A DNA stretch of 64,000 bases from an uncultured Mycoplasmatota bacterium (GCA_900545005.1 UQXO01000001.1:62001-126000); one strand, 5' to 3'; numbered from the stretch's first letter, positions 1 through 9,670 are shown. Notes: generated by a model not told the origin, from the sequence alone. A program made the numbers and translations.

Positions 1-916
1 AGATTAAGGCTGGTAGGGCTAAGAAGATACTTATTAAACTGAATATTACTCCTTTAGCAAGAACAATTCCTAAATCACGACCGATAGTAAAGCTCATAAA
101 TACTAAGGCAAGTAATCCGACAATAGTAGTAACTGAACTACTAGAAATAGAGCCAAAAGAATGGTATAAAGCATTTTTCATGGCCTCTTCCTTATTTTTA
201 GTATGTTCTTTTTCTTGAGTATATCTATTCATTAACATGATAGAATAATCCATAGATAAAGCCATTTGTAAGATAGCACAAATCGAAGTAGTAATATTAG
301 AGACACTACTAAAAATAATATTGGTTCCTTTATTTAGGAAAACAGCTAAACCAATAACAAATAGAAATAAGAATGGTTCAACATAACTATCACACATAAT
401 AATTAGAATAATCATTGCACAGAATATTGCAAGAGCAATTACGGCAATATTAAGAACAGGAGCATTACGAGTTGCTACCTCTCCCGAAGTATAGACCTCA
501 TAGTCTTTATAGTTATCTTTAACACTCTTATAGACATTAGCGGCATTTTTCGAGTCGTCCGCACCATCGACTGTTATTTCATAGAGAGTATATTCATCCT
601 TATTATATTTATCAGAATCATCATAAGCAACAGATGAAACTCCCTCTATGTTTTCTAATTCATCTTTAATTTTGTTTTTATCTTCGGTACTTAAATCTTT
701 GAACATAACATTTAAAGCACTAGTATCTAGTTCTGGGAACTCATCATTCATAATATCCATCCCGATTCTAGTCTCGGAAGTACTTGGTAAGTACTCAGTT
801 AAATCATAGTTGATATGAACTTTAGTGGAAAGATACAAACAAACTACAGATAAAATTATAAAAATAGTTAGAACATAATTTCTTTTTTCAATAATGAAAT
901 CAGTAACTTTTCGCAT
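1..916 (-). CDS. MMPL/RND-family membrane transporter, N-terminal part
   Basis: The reading frame starts at the ATG at 916 behind a GGGAGG ribosome site and runs off the left edge, so only about 305 N-terminal residues are seen. The visible part has an N-terminal membrane segment (about residues 12-30), a soluble extracellular loop (about 35-160), then a row of hydrophobic helices. The motif DYSIMLMNRY in the fourth helix is the charged-helix motif typical of MMPL and RND export proteins, which move lipids or drugs with proton force. It is divergent from a TetR-family gene 168 bp away, the usual layout of a drug- or lipid-responsive efflux pair. The substrate cannot be told from the sequence. 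Confidence 0.85.
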   Translation of the reverse strand, partial: MRKVTDFIIEKRNYVLTIFIILSVVCLYLSTKVHINYDLTEYLPSTSETRIGMDIMNDEFPELDTSALNVMFKDLSTEDKNKIKDELENIEGVSSVAYDDSDKYNKDEYTLYEITVDGADDSKNAANVYKSVKDNYKDYEVYTSGEVATRNAPVLNIAVIALAIFCAMIILIIMCDSYVEPFLFLFVIGLAVFLNKGTNIIFSSVSNITTSICAILQMALSMDYSIMLMNRYTQEKEHTKNKEEAMKNALYHSFGSISSSSVTTIVGLLALVFMSFTIGRDLGIVLAKGVIFSLISIFLALPALI

Positions 917-1030
917 AATTTTTTCCTCCCTTTAACCCCCATTTTTCTGGGACGCACAACAAATTATATGCAAATAGGTATAAATTATAAAGCACACTTT
1001 TATGGATAGTGTCTAAATTTTTACAAGTGT

Positions 1031-1060
1031 TTGCATTTTGTCGCATTTATGTGATATAAT
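1031..1060 (+). promoter_or_regulatory. Probable promoter of the tetR-like gene
   Basis: TTGCAT (1031-1036) and TATAAT (1055-1060) are separated by 18 bp and lie 24 bp before the start codon. A second TATAAT on the minus strand (989-984) faces the MMPL gene, so the 168-bp gap probably holds two divergent promoters and the TetR operator. No clear operator palindrome was picked out by eye. Confidence 0.6.
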
Positions 1061-1084
1061 TTATCTAGTTTAAAGGTGGTTTAA

Positions 1085-1678
1085 ATGAAAGTCAAGAATA
1101 AAAATCGTTCCTCAATCAAAACAAGACAAAAAATCAGAGAAGCATTTGCCGAGTTGTTAAAAGAAAAAAATGAATTATCTAATATGAGTGTTACTGAGTT
1201 AGTAAAATTAGCTGATATCACCCGTTCAACTTTCTATACACATTATGATTCTATTTATGATGTTGCTAAAGACTTACAGGATGAAACGTTAGAATTGATA
1301 TCAATTTATGACAAGGATATACGTAGTATTAAAGATTTAGATAAGTATATTGACCGAGTTATTAATAATCTAAAAGAAAATGAGGATATGTATAGTACCC
1401 TTCTTCGAAGTAGGGAACCTCTGCTATTCATTGAAAAATTAAGTAATATGATTAACAAGAGATTGATGGATTTTCATATGTTTCAAGAAGGGGATTACAA
1501 CGATCTAATAGTAACTTTCTTTACTTACGGAATTGTTAATTTGTTTGTTAGATATTTTATGGGGGAATTAAAATGTTCTCTAGATGATATTGGGGAGTTT
1601 ATTAAAGGGATGGTTAAGGAGATGCTAAACAACAAAAATGTAAATCAGATGATTAGTATGGATATCAAAAATATATAG
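1085..1678 (+). CDS. TetR/AcrR-family transcriptional regulator
   Basis: The 197-residue protein has a TetR-type helix-turn-helix at about residues 12-57. The stretch VTELVKLADITRSTFYTHYD matches the recognition-helix region, with the hallmark TFYxHY. The remainder is the helical ligand and dimer domain, which resembles the TetR C-terminal type found in DhaS-like regulators. Family members usually repress a neighbouring efflux gene until a ligand binds. The divergent MMPL transporter is the obvious target here. Start ATG follows AAAGGTGG at good spacing. Confidence 0.85.
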   Translation: MKVKNKNRSSIKTRQKIREAFAELLKEKNELSNMSVTELVKLADITRSTFYTHYDSIYDVAKDLQDETLELISIYDKDIRSIKDLDKYIDRVINNLKENEDMYSTLLRSREPLLFIEKLSNMINKRLMDFHMFQEGDYNDLIVTFFTYGIVNLFVRYFMGELKCSLDDIGEFIKGMVKEMLNNKNVNQMISMDIKNI

Positions 1679-1752
1679 AATGGTTTTAAAAGATTTAGTT
1701 AATAAGATATGGCTGTTTTTAAAGAAGTAGTCTTTTTCATTTTAAAAAAAGT

Positions 1753-1812
1753 CCCTATATAAGTAAGGAAAATATTCCTAGATGCATATTATCTTAAGTA
1801 TATAGTATGATA
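1753..1812. repeat. Dispersed 60-bp repeat, copy A
   Basis: This stretch matches 25372-25431 at 54 of 60 positions in the same orientation. It is an imperfect palindrome: CTATATA near the left end answers TATATAG near the right, with AGGAAAATATTCCT inside. Both copies lie in non-coding DNA just downstream of plus-strand genes. It could be a small REP/MITE-like element or an RNA hairpin. There are no coding features. Confidence 0.7.
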
Positions 1813-1897
1813 TCTAATGTTATTCTAAAAGACAAGAAGTAATAAGAATTTTTTAATCTTTTTAGAAAATAGTGTACTAGTTAAAAGGGAAAGACAA

Positions 1898-1937
1898 AGA
1901 AAAAATACTACTAGGCGGTTTTAGAACCTGTAGTATT
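1898..1937 (-). terminator. Terminator formed by the 3' end of the coiled-coil membrane protein gene
   Basis: On the minus strand AATACTACAGG pairs with CCTAGTAGTATT and is followed by a T run. The last codons and the TAG stop of the gene lie inside the hairpin. Confidence 0.75.
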
Positions 1938-2777
1938 CTTAGGATTATTAACTTTCTTAGAGTTAGATAATTTCTTTTTATTTTGATTAGAGCGGTGATA
2001 ATTATTATTCTTAGATGTGGTCTTATTATTTTTATAATTGTTATGATTCTTAGAGGTATTTGTTTTTAATTTACTTGAAGAGTTAGAAACGGATGATAAA
2101 GTTTTTTTCGTTTCCTGGAATACTTCTTTGGTACTAGACATTTCGGCTAAGACTTTATTAGTAGCTTCTTCTAAGACTTCGCTAGTATTCTTTTTATTAG
2201 CATTATCAATTTCTAATTGTTTTTTTAAGATTAAATCATCGGTATCAGGTTGAAAAGCTAAATGAATTAGATAAGCACTGGTAGTTATAGAAACTATAAT
2301 AATAGCAAAACCTGCTAGATAACATTTTATTATTCCTTTAGGACTATCTTTTCTTTCTAAATAATCTAGAACTTCATTATAGTTTTTTCGAAGATTATTC
2401 TTCTCAGTTAAGCTTGAATATTTAAGTTTTTCTAATTCTTCTAAACCACTATTGATAGTATCTATTTTTTTCTCTAATTCTAAATATTTAGTAGAGTTAT
2501 TAGAAGTCTTAGGAAGTTCAGATAGTTCTTTTTGAAGAGTTTGTTTTTCTATTTTTAAACTTTCTATTTTAGTAACATAGTTATCATATTCAGTATCATT
2601 AGAAGTCATTTTTCTTTCGAGTGCTATTTTATCGTTATATGTATATTTATTTACATCGGTGAGATATTTGTTCAAATTGAACATTATAGCTCCTATACCT
2701 AGGACTATGCCAATAATAACAGTAGTTATTCCCGCTACTAAATAGGACTTATTATAAGGATTATTCGTATTTTGCAT
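1911..2777 (-). CDS. Two-helix membrane protein with coiled coil, function unknown
   Basis: The 288-residue protein is not recognised. It has a membrane segment at about residues 13-37, a Lys/Glu-rich coiled-coil stretch (about 45-140), a second membrane segment (about 150-175), and a tail rich in Asn, Ser and Lys (about 225-288) that looks disordered. This order (helix, coiled coil, helix, basic tail) suggests a hairpin anchored in the membrane with both ends on the same side. No catalytic motif is visible. It stands alone between a TetR gene and a divergent lysozyme gene. Confidence 0.6.
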   Translation of the reverse strand: MQNTNNPYNKSYLVAGITTVIIGIVLGIGAIMFNLNKYLTDVNKYTYNDKIALERKMTSNDTEYDNYVTKIESLKIEKQTLQKELSELPKTSNNSTKYLELEKKIDTINSGLEELEKLKYSSLTEKNNLRKNYNEVLDYLERKDSPKGIIKCYLAGFAIIIVSITTSAYLIHLAFQPDTDDLILKKQLEIDNANKKNTSEVLEEATNKVLAEMSSTKEVFQETKKTLSSVSNSSSKLKTNTSKNHNNYKNNKTTSKNNNYHRSNQNKKKLSNSKKVNNPKNTTGSKTA

Positions 2778-2928
2778 ATATAACCTCTTTATATTCTTAT
2801 ACTTATATCATAACACAGGAGAGGTGGTAATGCAAAAGATTTTCTAAATAAGAGAAAGAAGGAAAATCAGAGAAATAGTCTTTGTATTTTATTATAAATA
2901 TGATATATATAATATAGGTGGTATTGTA

Positions 2929-4095
2929 ATGAAATTAATGAAATCTTTGATTCTAGGAAGTTTAATAATTACCAGTTTTTGTGGTTGTGGGAAGATAAAA
3001 GCGACAGTTGAGGTTAAAAATGATTTAGAATATCCAGTGTATTCAAAAGTTAATTTAAAGGAATTAATAAGTGTTAATGATGGTTTTATTAGCGAGGATA
3101 AAGAAGTTCTATTAGATAAAGTAGGGGAGAATAAGATTACTGTTGATTATCAAGATTATAAGAAACATAAAGGAAGTGTTGAAGTAAGTGTTAATGCTTA
3201 TGATAAAGAGACTCCTTTTCTTAGTATGAGTAGTAATGTCTATAAAATAGTAAATAGTGATTTTGATTTATGTAGTAGTGCTTTTTATGCAGATAATTAT
3301 GATAGAGACCTAGAATGTTTTATTAATGGAGATTATGATAAGAATAAGATAGGTAATTATACGTTAGAATTAGTAGTTAAAGATCAAAGTGGCAATGAAA
3401 ATCGACAGAATTTTACTTTACATATGATTGAGAAGTTTAATAGTAATAATAATACAACAATGCCAGAAGGATATGATTTTAAAGAAGCAATTACTAATTA
3501 TAAGAATGATAAGACAATGTTAGGAATAGACGTATCTAGTTTTCAAGGAGAAATTGATTGGGAAAAAGTTAAAGATGCGGGAGTAGAATTTGCTATTATA
3601 AGACTGGGATTTGGTTATACAGTTAATATGGAATTAGTATTGGATAAATATTTTCAAGAGAATTTAAAAGGTGCTAAAGATAATGGTATTCAAGTAGGTG
3701 TTTATTTTTATAGCTATGCTAATGAGATAGAAGAGGTTAAAAGCCAAGCTCAGTTTATTGTGGATAATCTTAGGAAAGAAAAATTAGACTTAGGAGTTAC
3801 TTTTGACTGGGAGAATTGGAATAATTTTAAGGATTATCATGTTAATCTTTATGATTTAGATAATATGTATAATAGTTTTAAAAAAGTTTTAGAAGATAAT
3901 GGTTATAAGGCTATGTTATATGGGAGTAAGTTTTACTTAAACAATATTTGGAAGACAGAAGATAAGGATATTTGGCTTGCACATTATACTAGTAAGACTA
4001 ATTATAACAAAGATTATGTTATGTGGCAGTTTAGTGATAAAGGGGTAGTTGAGGGAATAAATAGCTTTGTTGATTTAGATGTGTTATATAAATAA
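2929..4095 (+). CDS. Lipoprotein with C-terminal GH25 lysozyme domain
   Basis: Residues 1-21 form a lipoprotein signal ending near FCGC. Residues about 25-165 are beta-rich repeats resembling bacterial Ig-like or DUF5011 modules. From about residue 197 a GH25 muramidase domain begins with GIDVSSFQG and contains FDWENW, which carry the acidic residues expected for cleavage of the N-acetylmuramic acid bond. The C-terminal half is a full GH25 barrel ending in WQFSDKG. The enzyme is therefore probably a surface-anchored peptidoglycan hydrolase. A GGTGG ribosome site precedes the ATG, and a TATAAT at 2908-2913 may be its promoter -10 box. Confidence 0.85.
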   Translation: MKLMKSLILGSLIITSFCGCGKIKATVEVKNDLEYPVYSKVNLKELISVNDGFISEDKEVLLDKVGENKITVDYQDYKKHKGSVEVSVNAYDKETPFLSMSSNVYKIVNSDFDLCSSAFYADNYDRDLECFINGDYDKNKIGNYTLELVVKDQSGNENRQNFTLHMIEKFNSNNNTTMPEGYDFKEAITNYKNDKTMLGIDVSSFQGEIDWEKVKDAGVEFAIIRLGFGYTVNMELVLDKYFQENLKGAKDNGIQVGVYFYSYANEIEEVKSQAQFIVDNLRKEKLDLGVTFDWENWNNFKDYHVNLYDLDNMYNSFKKVLEDNGYKAMLYGSKFYLNNIWKTEDKDIWLAHYTSKTNYNKDYVMWQFSDKGVVEGINSFVDLDVLYK

Positions 4096-4124
4096 TTGTT
4101 ATAGTTTGACAGTTTTTAAAAGTT

Positions 4125-4170
4125 AAAGTCTTTCAATCCTAGTAATTATAAAGGATTGATGGACTTTTTA
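4125..4170 (+). terminator. Terminator of the GH25 lysozyme gene
   Basis: AAAGTC plus TTTCAATCCT pairs with AGGATTGA plus GACTTT, followed by TTTTTAT. It faces the opposing htrA terminator. Confidence 0.75.
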
Positions 4171-4221
4171 TACGTTTAAAATCGACGTACCATAAAATTT
4201 TTAATTATTTTTTAGGCGATA

Positions 4222-4257
4222 AGAAAAGGAGCTCAATTTTATACCAGAGTTCCTTTA
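4222..4257 (-). terminator. Terminator of htrA
   Basis: On the minus strand AAAGGAACTC pairs with GAGCTCCTTT (one G-T pair), then TTTTCTT. It lies directly after the htrA stop. Confidence 0.75.
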
Positions 4258-4261
4258 TTTA

Positions 4262-5377
4262 TTATTTTTTTAGAGTTATTTTTAATTCTTTTTCAAAACC
4301 ATTACGGTTTACTTTAATTGTTACAGTATCACCAACGTTATGACGATATAGTTCATATTTTAATTCGGCTGAACTTTTTACTTTAACATTATCAAATTCT
4401 AAGATAATATCTTGAGATTTTAAACCAGCAGCATCTGCAGAAGAACCACTTTCTACTTCATAGACAACTACACCATTTGATACATTATCAGGAATATTCA
4501 TACGATAATAATTTTCAGCTACAGTTAGTTCAATCATACTAATACCAAGTCTTGGGCGAGTAATATCATCACCATTAATAATCTTATTAGCAAAATCCAT
4601 AGCATCTTCGATAGGAATAGCAAAACCCATTCCTTCAACACCACTTGATACTAATTTCATATTGGTTACACCTATTACTTGACCATTGCTATTGCATAAA
4701 GGTCCACCTGAGTTACCACTGTTAATAGCGGCATCTGTTTGTAAAACACGCATAATGTAATCACTAGAAGTACTATTAGTAGTGGAAACCGCAACCATTC
4801 TATCTTTGCCTGATAATATACCTCTTGTTACAGTCCAAGAATAAGTAGAGCTATCTAATGGAGCTCCAACAGCAAAGGTAGTATCACCAACCCGGCCATC
4901 AGTACTTGAACCTATTTCGGCTACAGTTAAATCGCTTGAAGAAGTAAATGATAAAACAGCAATATCGGCATATTTATCTCCACCAACCACTTCAACTTCT
5001 GTATTAGTATTATCGGTTAAAACTATTTTTACTTTTGATGAGCTTTCAATAACATGATAATTAGTCATCACATAATATTTATTGCCATCTTTCTTAAAGA
5101 TAAAACCCGTACCTGTAGCCTGTAGTTTATTGCTACGATAGTTTTCTACTACAACAACAGAATTATATACTTTTTCAACGGCATCAGCGATTCCGTTTTC
5201 ATTAACTGTTACTTCTTTTTCTAATTTATTGACCACTGTGGTACCAGGATTTAACTTAATAATTCCATACATTCCGGCAGCACCAACACATACTAGAACA
5301 AGAGCAAGTAATATTTTATTCCAGATATTATTTTTTTCACCAACAACTTTAGCATTAACAACTCTTTTTTCGTTCAT
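4262..5377 (-). CDS. htrA: HtrA/DegP-like membrane-anchored serine protease
   Basis: The 371-residue protein has one N-terminal membrane anchor (about residues 20-42), a trypsin-like domain and one C-terminal PDZ domain. The catalytic triad is visible as NYHVIE (His), YADIAVL (Asp) and NSGNSGGPL (Ser). The PDZ part begins near RLGISMIEL and ends in the usual KVNRNGFEKEL region. Family members degrade or refold damaged proteins outside the membrane. The start codon shares one base with the stop of the upstream Abi gene (TAATG), and its ribosome site AAGGATGG lies inside that gene, so translation is probably coupled. Confidence 0.92.
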   Translation of the reverse strand: MNEKRVVNAKVVGEKNNIWNKILLALVLVCVGAAGMYGIIKLNPGTTVVNKLEKEVTVNENGIADAVEKVYNSVVVVENYRSNKLQATGTGFIFKKDGNKYYVMTNYHVIESSSKVKIVLTDNTNTEVEVVGGDKYADIAVLSFTSSSDLTVAEIGSSTDGRVGDTTFAVGAPLDSSTYSWTVTRGILSGKDRMVAVSTTNSTSSDYIMRVLQTDAAINSGNSGGPLCNSNGQVIGVTNMKLVSSGVEGMGFAIPIEDAMDFANKIINGDDITRPRLGISMIELTVAENYYRMNIPDNVSNGVVVYEVESGSSADAAGLKSQDIILEFDNVKVKSSAELKYELYRHNVGDTVTIKVNRNGFEKELKITLKK

Positions 5378-6318
5378 TATATATCCATCCTTACTATTTC
5401 TTTATAATTTTTGGGAAAACCTATAGCATCCATTACTTTAGCTATTTTAATATGTTGTAATTTTCCCTCTAAAATATCTAGTTCATATGATATTTCATTT
5501 ACTAATAATCTAAAATCTTCATTTCTTAGTATTTGTCTTAAGATTATAATTAATGCAAATAAATCATCTTTTCCATAGATATATTCACCATTCATCTTAG
5601 GAATATCTAAATAATAATGATACTTATTATCTTCAATAACTCTTTGAGATCGATGATTAAATAAAATATCTTCATGAGCACAGAGATTACGATAATTAGA
5701 CATTATAGGAAAGTATTGACATAAATCTTCGGGAGATAAATTATATATTGAAGCAATATCCCTTTGGTCTTCTGGTTTTAATATACTAAATAATTCAGAA
5801 ATAATACCAAAAGATAAGACTTTTACTACTATCCATAAAGGAACATACCCATAGTTAGACATATAATGCTGAGTAGCGGCATGTTGTCCTCCATTGACTC
5901 TAATCTGTCGCTGCATTTTCTTTAATAAATCATTAACCTGTTTTCTCTTAGTAGGATCAGTATTAAAGTTCTTGGGATTAAGATAGTGTTTTTCTTTAAT
6001 ACCATATTTTCTAGATAATTGATAAGACATAATACTTTTAGCATTATTTTCTACTATTAAGATATTTTTAAAAATAATATTACGAATTTGTCTATCAAAG
6101 TTAAACATAGCATAAAGTTCTCGAAAGTTAGTACCATTAATAAAGGTTCTGTCTCTTTCACTTCGTATAAACAAATGACGATATCCCATTAGAAAGAAAT
6201 AATTTTCACGGAGAAGGACATCTTTGGCATAATCTATATCATCGATGATTAAGCCCTTTTCTTTTAAGATATCAATTTGTTCGTCTATAGTTTTAAATGT
6301 CTTTTGTCTGGACGCCAT
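5377..6318 (-). CDS. Abi-like (Abi_2/AbiF) HEPN-domain protein
   Basis: The protein belongs to the Abi_2 family, known from phage abortive-infection proteins AbiD and AbiF. Recognisable parts are the N-terminal TIDEQIDILKEKGL, the central NFDRQIRNIIF and, near residue 214, YRNLCAHEDIL. The last fits the RxxxxH motif of HEPN ribonuclease domains, so it may be an RNase toxin. Start is set at the ATG at 6318, behind AGGTGAATTGT; a GTG three codons upstream lacks a site. An extended -10 (TGATATAAT) lies just upstream. The 78-bp gap before it leaves little room for a separate RNA partner. It is coupled to htrA downstream. Confidence 0.8.
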   Translation of the reverse strand: MASRQKTFKTIDEQIDILKEKGLIIDDIDYAKDVLLRENYFFLMGYRHLFIRSERDRTFINGTNFRELYAMFNFDRQIRNIIFKNILIVENNAKSIMSYQLSRKYGIKEKHYLNPKNFNTDPTKRKQVNDLLKKMQRQIRVNGGQHAATQHYMSNYGYVPLWIVVKVLSFGIISELFSILKPEDQRDIASIYNLSPEDLCQYFPIMSNYRNLCAHEDILFNHRSQRVIEDNKYHYYLDIPKMNGEYIYGKDDLFALIIILRQILRNEDFRLLVNEISYELDILEGKLQHIKIAKVMDAIGFPKNYKEIVRMDI

Positions 6319-6405
6319 ACAATTCACCTATTATTAAATTATATCACACCTGACAGTCAAATGATATCTAAATTAAGTGGTATTTTTGTAATTGATTTGT
6401 GAAGT

Positions 6406-7035
6406 TTAGGTGAAATAGTTAACTAATCCTTGAGTTAAACTTTTAGCTATTTCTTTTTGATAAGCAGGGGTAATTAATTTTTGTCTTTCTTTTTTATTGG
6501 AGATAAAGCCACATTCAACAAGAACACCGGGTATTTTTAGACGGCGATACATATAAATATTAGGCATTGGTTTAATACTTCGGGGATAACTTATGGTATT
6601 AAATTCAGACTGTAAAAACTCAGCTAATTTTTTGTTTTCTTCACCGTAATAAAAGATTTGACCGCCATAATAACTAGTATCTTCTAAGTAATTAATATGA
6701 ATAGAAAGATAGACATTAGCTTTTGATTTATTTATTAAGTCTATACGGTTATCAAAGTCACTTTTTTTACGTCTAGGAGCATTCGGACTAGCTAGGTCAT
6801 AGTCACCTTCACGAGTTAGGATAACACTAGCACCGTTACGTGATAATTCTTTTTCTAGTTCTAAGCCGATGGCGAGATTTAAATCTTTTTCTAAGATATT
6901 CTGATAACTAGTTCCTGGGTCATCACCGCCATGACCAATATCTAAAATAATGGTCTTTCCGGTTAGAGGGAGGGAGGCTCTAACGCAGGTTAAAGATAAT
7001 AAAAAACATAAACTTAATATAAATAACTTTTTCAT
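6406..7035 (-). CDS. cwlD: N-acetylmuramoyl-L-alanine amidase, CwlD type
   Basis: After a signal peptide or anchor (residues 1-20), an Amidase_3 domain fills the 209-residue protein. The zinc ligands are in DIGHGG, ILEKDLN and SIHIN, and the catalytic Glu is in VECGF. The length and lack of any SH3 or binding domains fit CwlD. In spore formers CwlD removes the peptide from muramic acid so that muramoyl-delta-lactam can form in the spore cortex. The presence of other spore genes in the window supports this reading, but a vegetative amidase cannot be ruled out. Confidence 0.8.
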   Translation of the reverse strand: MKKLFILSLCFLLSLTCVRASLPLTGKTIILDIGHGGDDPGTSYQNILEKDLNLAIGLELEKELSRNGASVILTREGDYDLASPNAPRRKKSDFDNRIDLINKSKANVYLSIHINYLEDTSYYGGQIFYYGEENKKLAEFLQSEFNTISYPRSIKPMPNIYMYRRLKIPGVLVECGFISNKKERQKLITPAYQKEIAKSLTQGLVNYFT

Positions 7036-7117
7036 ATTAAAATTTATGTTTAATTTATTTTAGTTAGAATTCTATTTTATAACTTTTGCCGTTATAAATT
7101 TGTTTACTTATTATATA

Positions 7118-7618
7118 TCAGTTATTTTTTACTAACTTACGTTTTTTTTCTTTGATTTCATTTTTAGCAAGATTTAAACCAAATAAGCTGCAAATTCTGT
7201 TAATGTAATCAGCATTATATAACTTAACTAGTTCTTCATAAGTAATTTCTTTTCTTAAATTTAGTGGATATCCAAAGGATTTCGCATAAACTTCTGAGGG
7301 TATTAAGAATGATATACCGGTTAGTAATTCCTTATATTCAAAGTATCCATTTGGTTGTACGTCAGTAACTAAAAAGTAATATGGCACATTGTAAAAATTT
7401 CTTTCACTTGGTGAAATATCATTATTTTCTTGAGTCCTATAATTCATATATTCTAAATCAGAGACCTTTTGCATTAATATTGGATATCTAATTTTATATA
7501 AATATTCTAAACTTTGAAAATTTTCAGGATGAGCGAAGGCAGTAGAATCTTTTTTTATCCCATAATACCTTGCATTAAATAAATCATCAACCATTATTTT
7601 ATAATATTTATTTTCCAT
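7118..7618 (-). CDS. Conserved-looking protein of unknown function
   Basis: The 166-residue protein has no recognised domain. It is rich in Tyr, Asn and Phe, with no membrane segment or signal peptide, and ends in a basic tail (KEKKRKLVKNN). Codon use resembles neighbouring genes. It is the first of four genes of unknown role between cwlD and the XRE regulator, but the gaps are 44-80 bp, so a shared transcript is not certain. Confidence 0.5.
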   Translation of the reverse strand: MENKYYKIMVDDLFNARYYGIKKDSTAFAHPENFQSLEYLYKIRYPILMQKVSDLEYMNYRTQENNDISPSERNFYNVPYYFLVTDVQPNGYFEYKELLTGISFLIPSEVYAKSFGYPLNLRKEITYEELVKLYNADYINRICSLFGLNLAKNEIKEKKRKLVKNN

Positions 7619-7686
7619 ACTTAGTCACTTCTTTTTGGTTTCTTTATTATAACAATAGTTTCTGGTTCAGTCAATTATGTAATCTG

Positions 7687-8352
7687 TTATTTACACATAC
7701 TTTCTTTTAAAGTTAGACCATAATCGCCAATATAAATATCTTTTACTCCTTTTAGAGTATTGCAAGCTACAATAGTGATGTCTTTATCTTTATTCTTGTA
7801 GATTATAGTACCTCCATCCTTAATTTCTTCTTTTTCAAAGCCACTTGTTATATCTTTTAGACTATTATCAACAGACTGATTGACATTACTTAAGTAATAT
7901 TTAAGTGTCATTTTATTTTTATTATCAATGACATACATATCCTCAAGATTTTCTTCTAAATAGATAGTTCTATCTTCAACATCTAAGTATTTATTGAATT
8001 CAATATTACCACAAGTTACATCAAAAGATTTTTCTATATCTACATCTAACTCATAAGTGTAGTTCTTCTTACCTTGTTCAAATTTAACATATTTGGAATC
8101 AACATTGGCTTTAGATAAAAATGCGTCTTGTTTTTCTTTACTATTATTGATTAATTCTACTACTATGACATTATTTTTCTCATCTAGGTAGTAAAGACTT
8201 AGATTGGATCTATCTACTTTCTCATTGCCAAAATAATTTCCAACTACTTTATAGGTATCTTCTAAAGTCGTAGGTCTAGTAGTATTTCCACACCCAGAAG
8301 TAATGAGTACTAAAGATAAACATAACATTATTATTAGTAATTTATTTTTCAT
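7687..8352 (-). CDS. Putative lipoprotein of unknown function
   Basis: The 221-residue protein starts with a lipoprotein signal peptide ending in the lipobox ITSGC at about residues 17-21. The mature part is polar, with alternating charged and hydrophobic residues suggesting beta-strands, and has two further Cys residues near residues 115 and 197 plus a third close to the C-terminus. No enzyme motif is seen. It is transcribed with, and 44 bp after, the anchored propeller-like protein, so the two may act together at the cell surface. Confidence 0.6.
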   Translation of the reverse strand: MKNKLLIIMLCLSLVLITSGCGNTTRPTTLEDTYKVVGNYFGNEKVDRSNLSLYYLDEKNNVIVVELINNSKEKQDAFLSKANVDSKYVKFEQGKKNYTYELDVDIEKSFDVTCGNIEFNKYLDVEDRTIYLEENLEDMYVIDNKNKMTLKYYLSNVNQSVDNSLKDITSGFEKEEIKDGGTIIYKNKDKDITIVACNTLKGVKDIYIGDYGLTLKESMCK

Positions 8353-8396
8353 ATATTTCCTCCATATTATTAATTATTTATTAATATTTTTATATT

Positions 8397-9590
8397 TTAC
8401 TGATTAATATTAATAATAAAATAATCGTGACTAGTGTAATTCCATCCTATAAGTTTATCCCCATAGACACCATATATAGTATTTATAACGTAATAAGAAG
8501 CCAATCGGTTTAATTTTTGAGTGTTAAGATTTAATAGATAAAATTGAGACATAGAACTTATTACATAAAGATTATCATTAAGTCTAGTTATATTTTTGTA
8601 TTCAGAAATAGGAACTTCGACTTTAGTAGTATCGTTGTAGTATCTGGCACCACCGTCATATGTTTTTTTAGGTAACAAGTAAGTATAAAAATTATAATCT
8701 TTACCTTCATAAAAATCATTTATAACATAATTATCATCTTTAACTTCGTAAGAATATATCTCTTTTAGAGTTTTATTAGCTATATCGTATTTATTTTCTC
8801 TGGCATAATTATTACTATATGTTTCAAAATACAAATTATTATTATATATTTTTAAGGAATCTATACTAACAAATGTCGTTCCTGTTTGATTACCATAATC
8901 ATAAAAGCCAGAAGTAATCTCAGTAATATTATCATCTTTTTCTATCATTTTAACGGAGAATTTAGAGTAATTGCTAGTACTGTCTTTATAGTTATCTACA
9001 TATACGTAAAACAGATTATTATCGGAGGCTTGAAACTTTGGAGAAAACATTACGTCGTTAACTTGACCTTGGTCTAAAATTTTTCTGGTTTTAAGATTTT
9101 TGTCAGCTTCAATTACTTTGAAATCAACTTTCTCTTTCTTATAATCATAGTTGATAGCAGTATAGTAAATTTTATTATTAAAAAGGGAAACGCTCCAAAT
9201 ACGGTCATCGCCAGTGTATTTTATTTCTTCAACAGTATCTTTATCTAGGTCGTAAATAAGTAAATACTTAGTTATAAAGGTTATGTCGTTGGTAATACAA
9301 TCATTTAATTCGAGAATGAATTTATTTTTCTCAACTTTTAAGGCGGTAATATCGTCAGCCTCTTTATGTTTACTAACATAATTACTTAATTTATCAATCT
9401 TAGAAACCGAAAAGTAAACTTTTTCTGGAGATAAAGGTAGTGTTTTATCAGAAGTTTTCTCTATTTCATTGTTATTATCACTTGGGGTTTCTAGATTTTT
9501 AGGTACTTTCTTCCAAAGTATGATTACTCCTGATACAAGGATAATTGTAATTAGTATTGTACCAATTATAATTTTAGTTCTTTTTTTCAT
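8397..9590 (-). CDS. Membrane-anchored protein, possible beta-propeller
   Basis: Residues 5-28 form a membrane anchor, followed by a Glu/Ser-rich linker. The other 330 residues show repeated short strands such as NLFYVYVDN, NLYFETYSNN and NLYVISS spaced about 40-60 residues apart. That is the look of a DUF5050-like beta-propeller, usually a sensor or binding module outside the cell. No catalytic residues are evident. The gene lies between an XRE regulator and a lipoprotein gene on the same strand. Confidence 0.55.
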   Translation of the reverse strand: MKKRTKIIIGTILITIILVSGVIILWKKVPKNLETPSDNNNEIEKTSDKTLPLSPEKVYFSVSKIDKLSNYVSKHKEADDITALKVEKNKFILELNDCITNDITFITKYLLIYDLDKDTVEEIKYTGDDRIWSVSLFNNKIYYTAINYDYKKEKVDFKVIEADKNLKTRKILDQGQVNDVMFSPKFQASDNNLFYVYVDNYKDSTSNYSKFSVKMIEKDDNITEITSGFYDYGNQTGTTFVSIDSLKIYNNNLYFETYSNNYARENKYDIANKTLKEIYSYEVKDDNYVINDFYEGKDYNFYTYLLPKKTYDGGARYYNDTTKVEVPISEYKNITRLNDNLYVISSMSQFYLLNLNTQKLNRLASYYVINTIYGVYGDKLIGWNYTSHDYFIININQ

Positions 9591-9670
9591 TAATAAATTC
9601 CTTTCTTATAATATAAGAATACTATATTTTAGATTTTAAGAAAAGAAAGTCTAACTTGCGGAGGCTTAAT

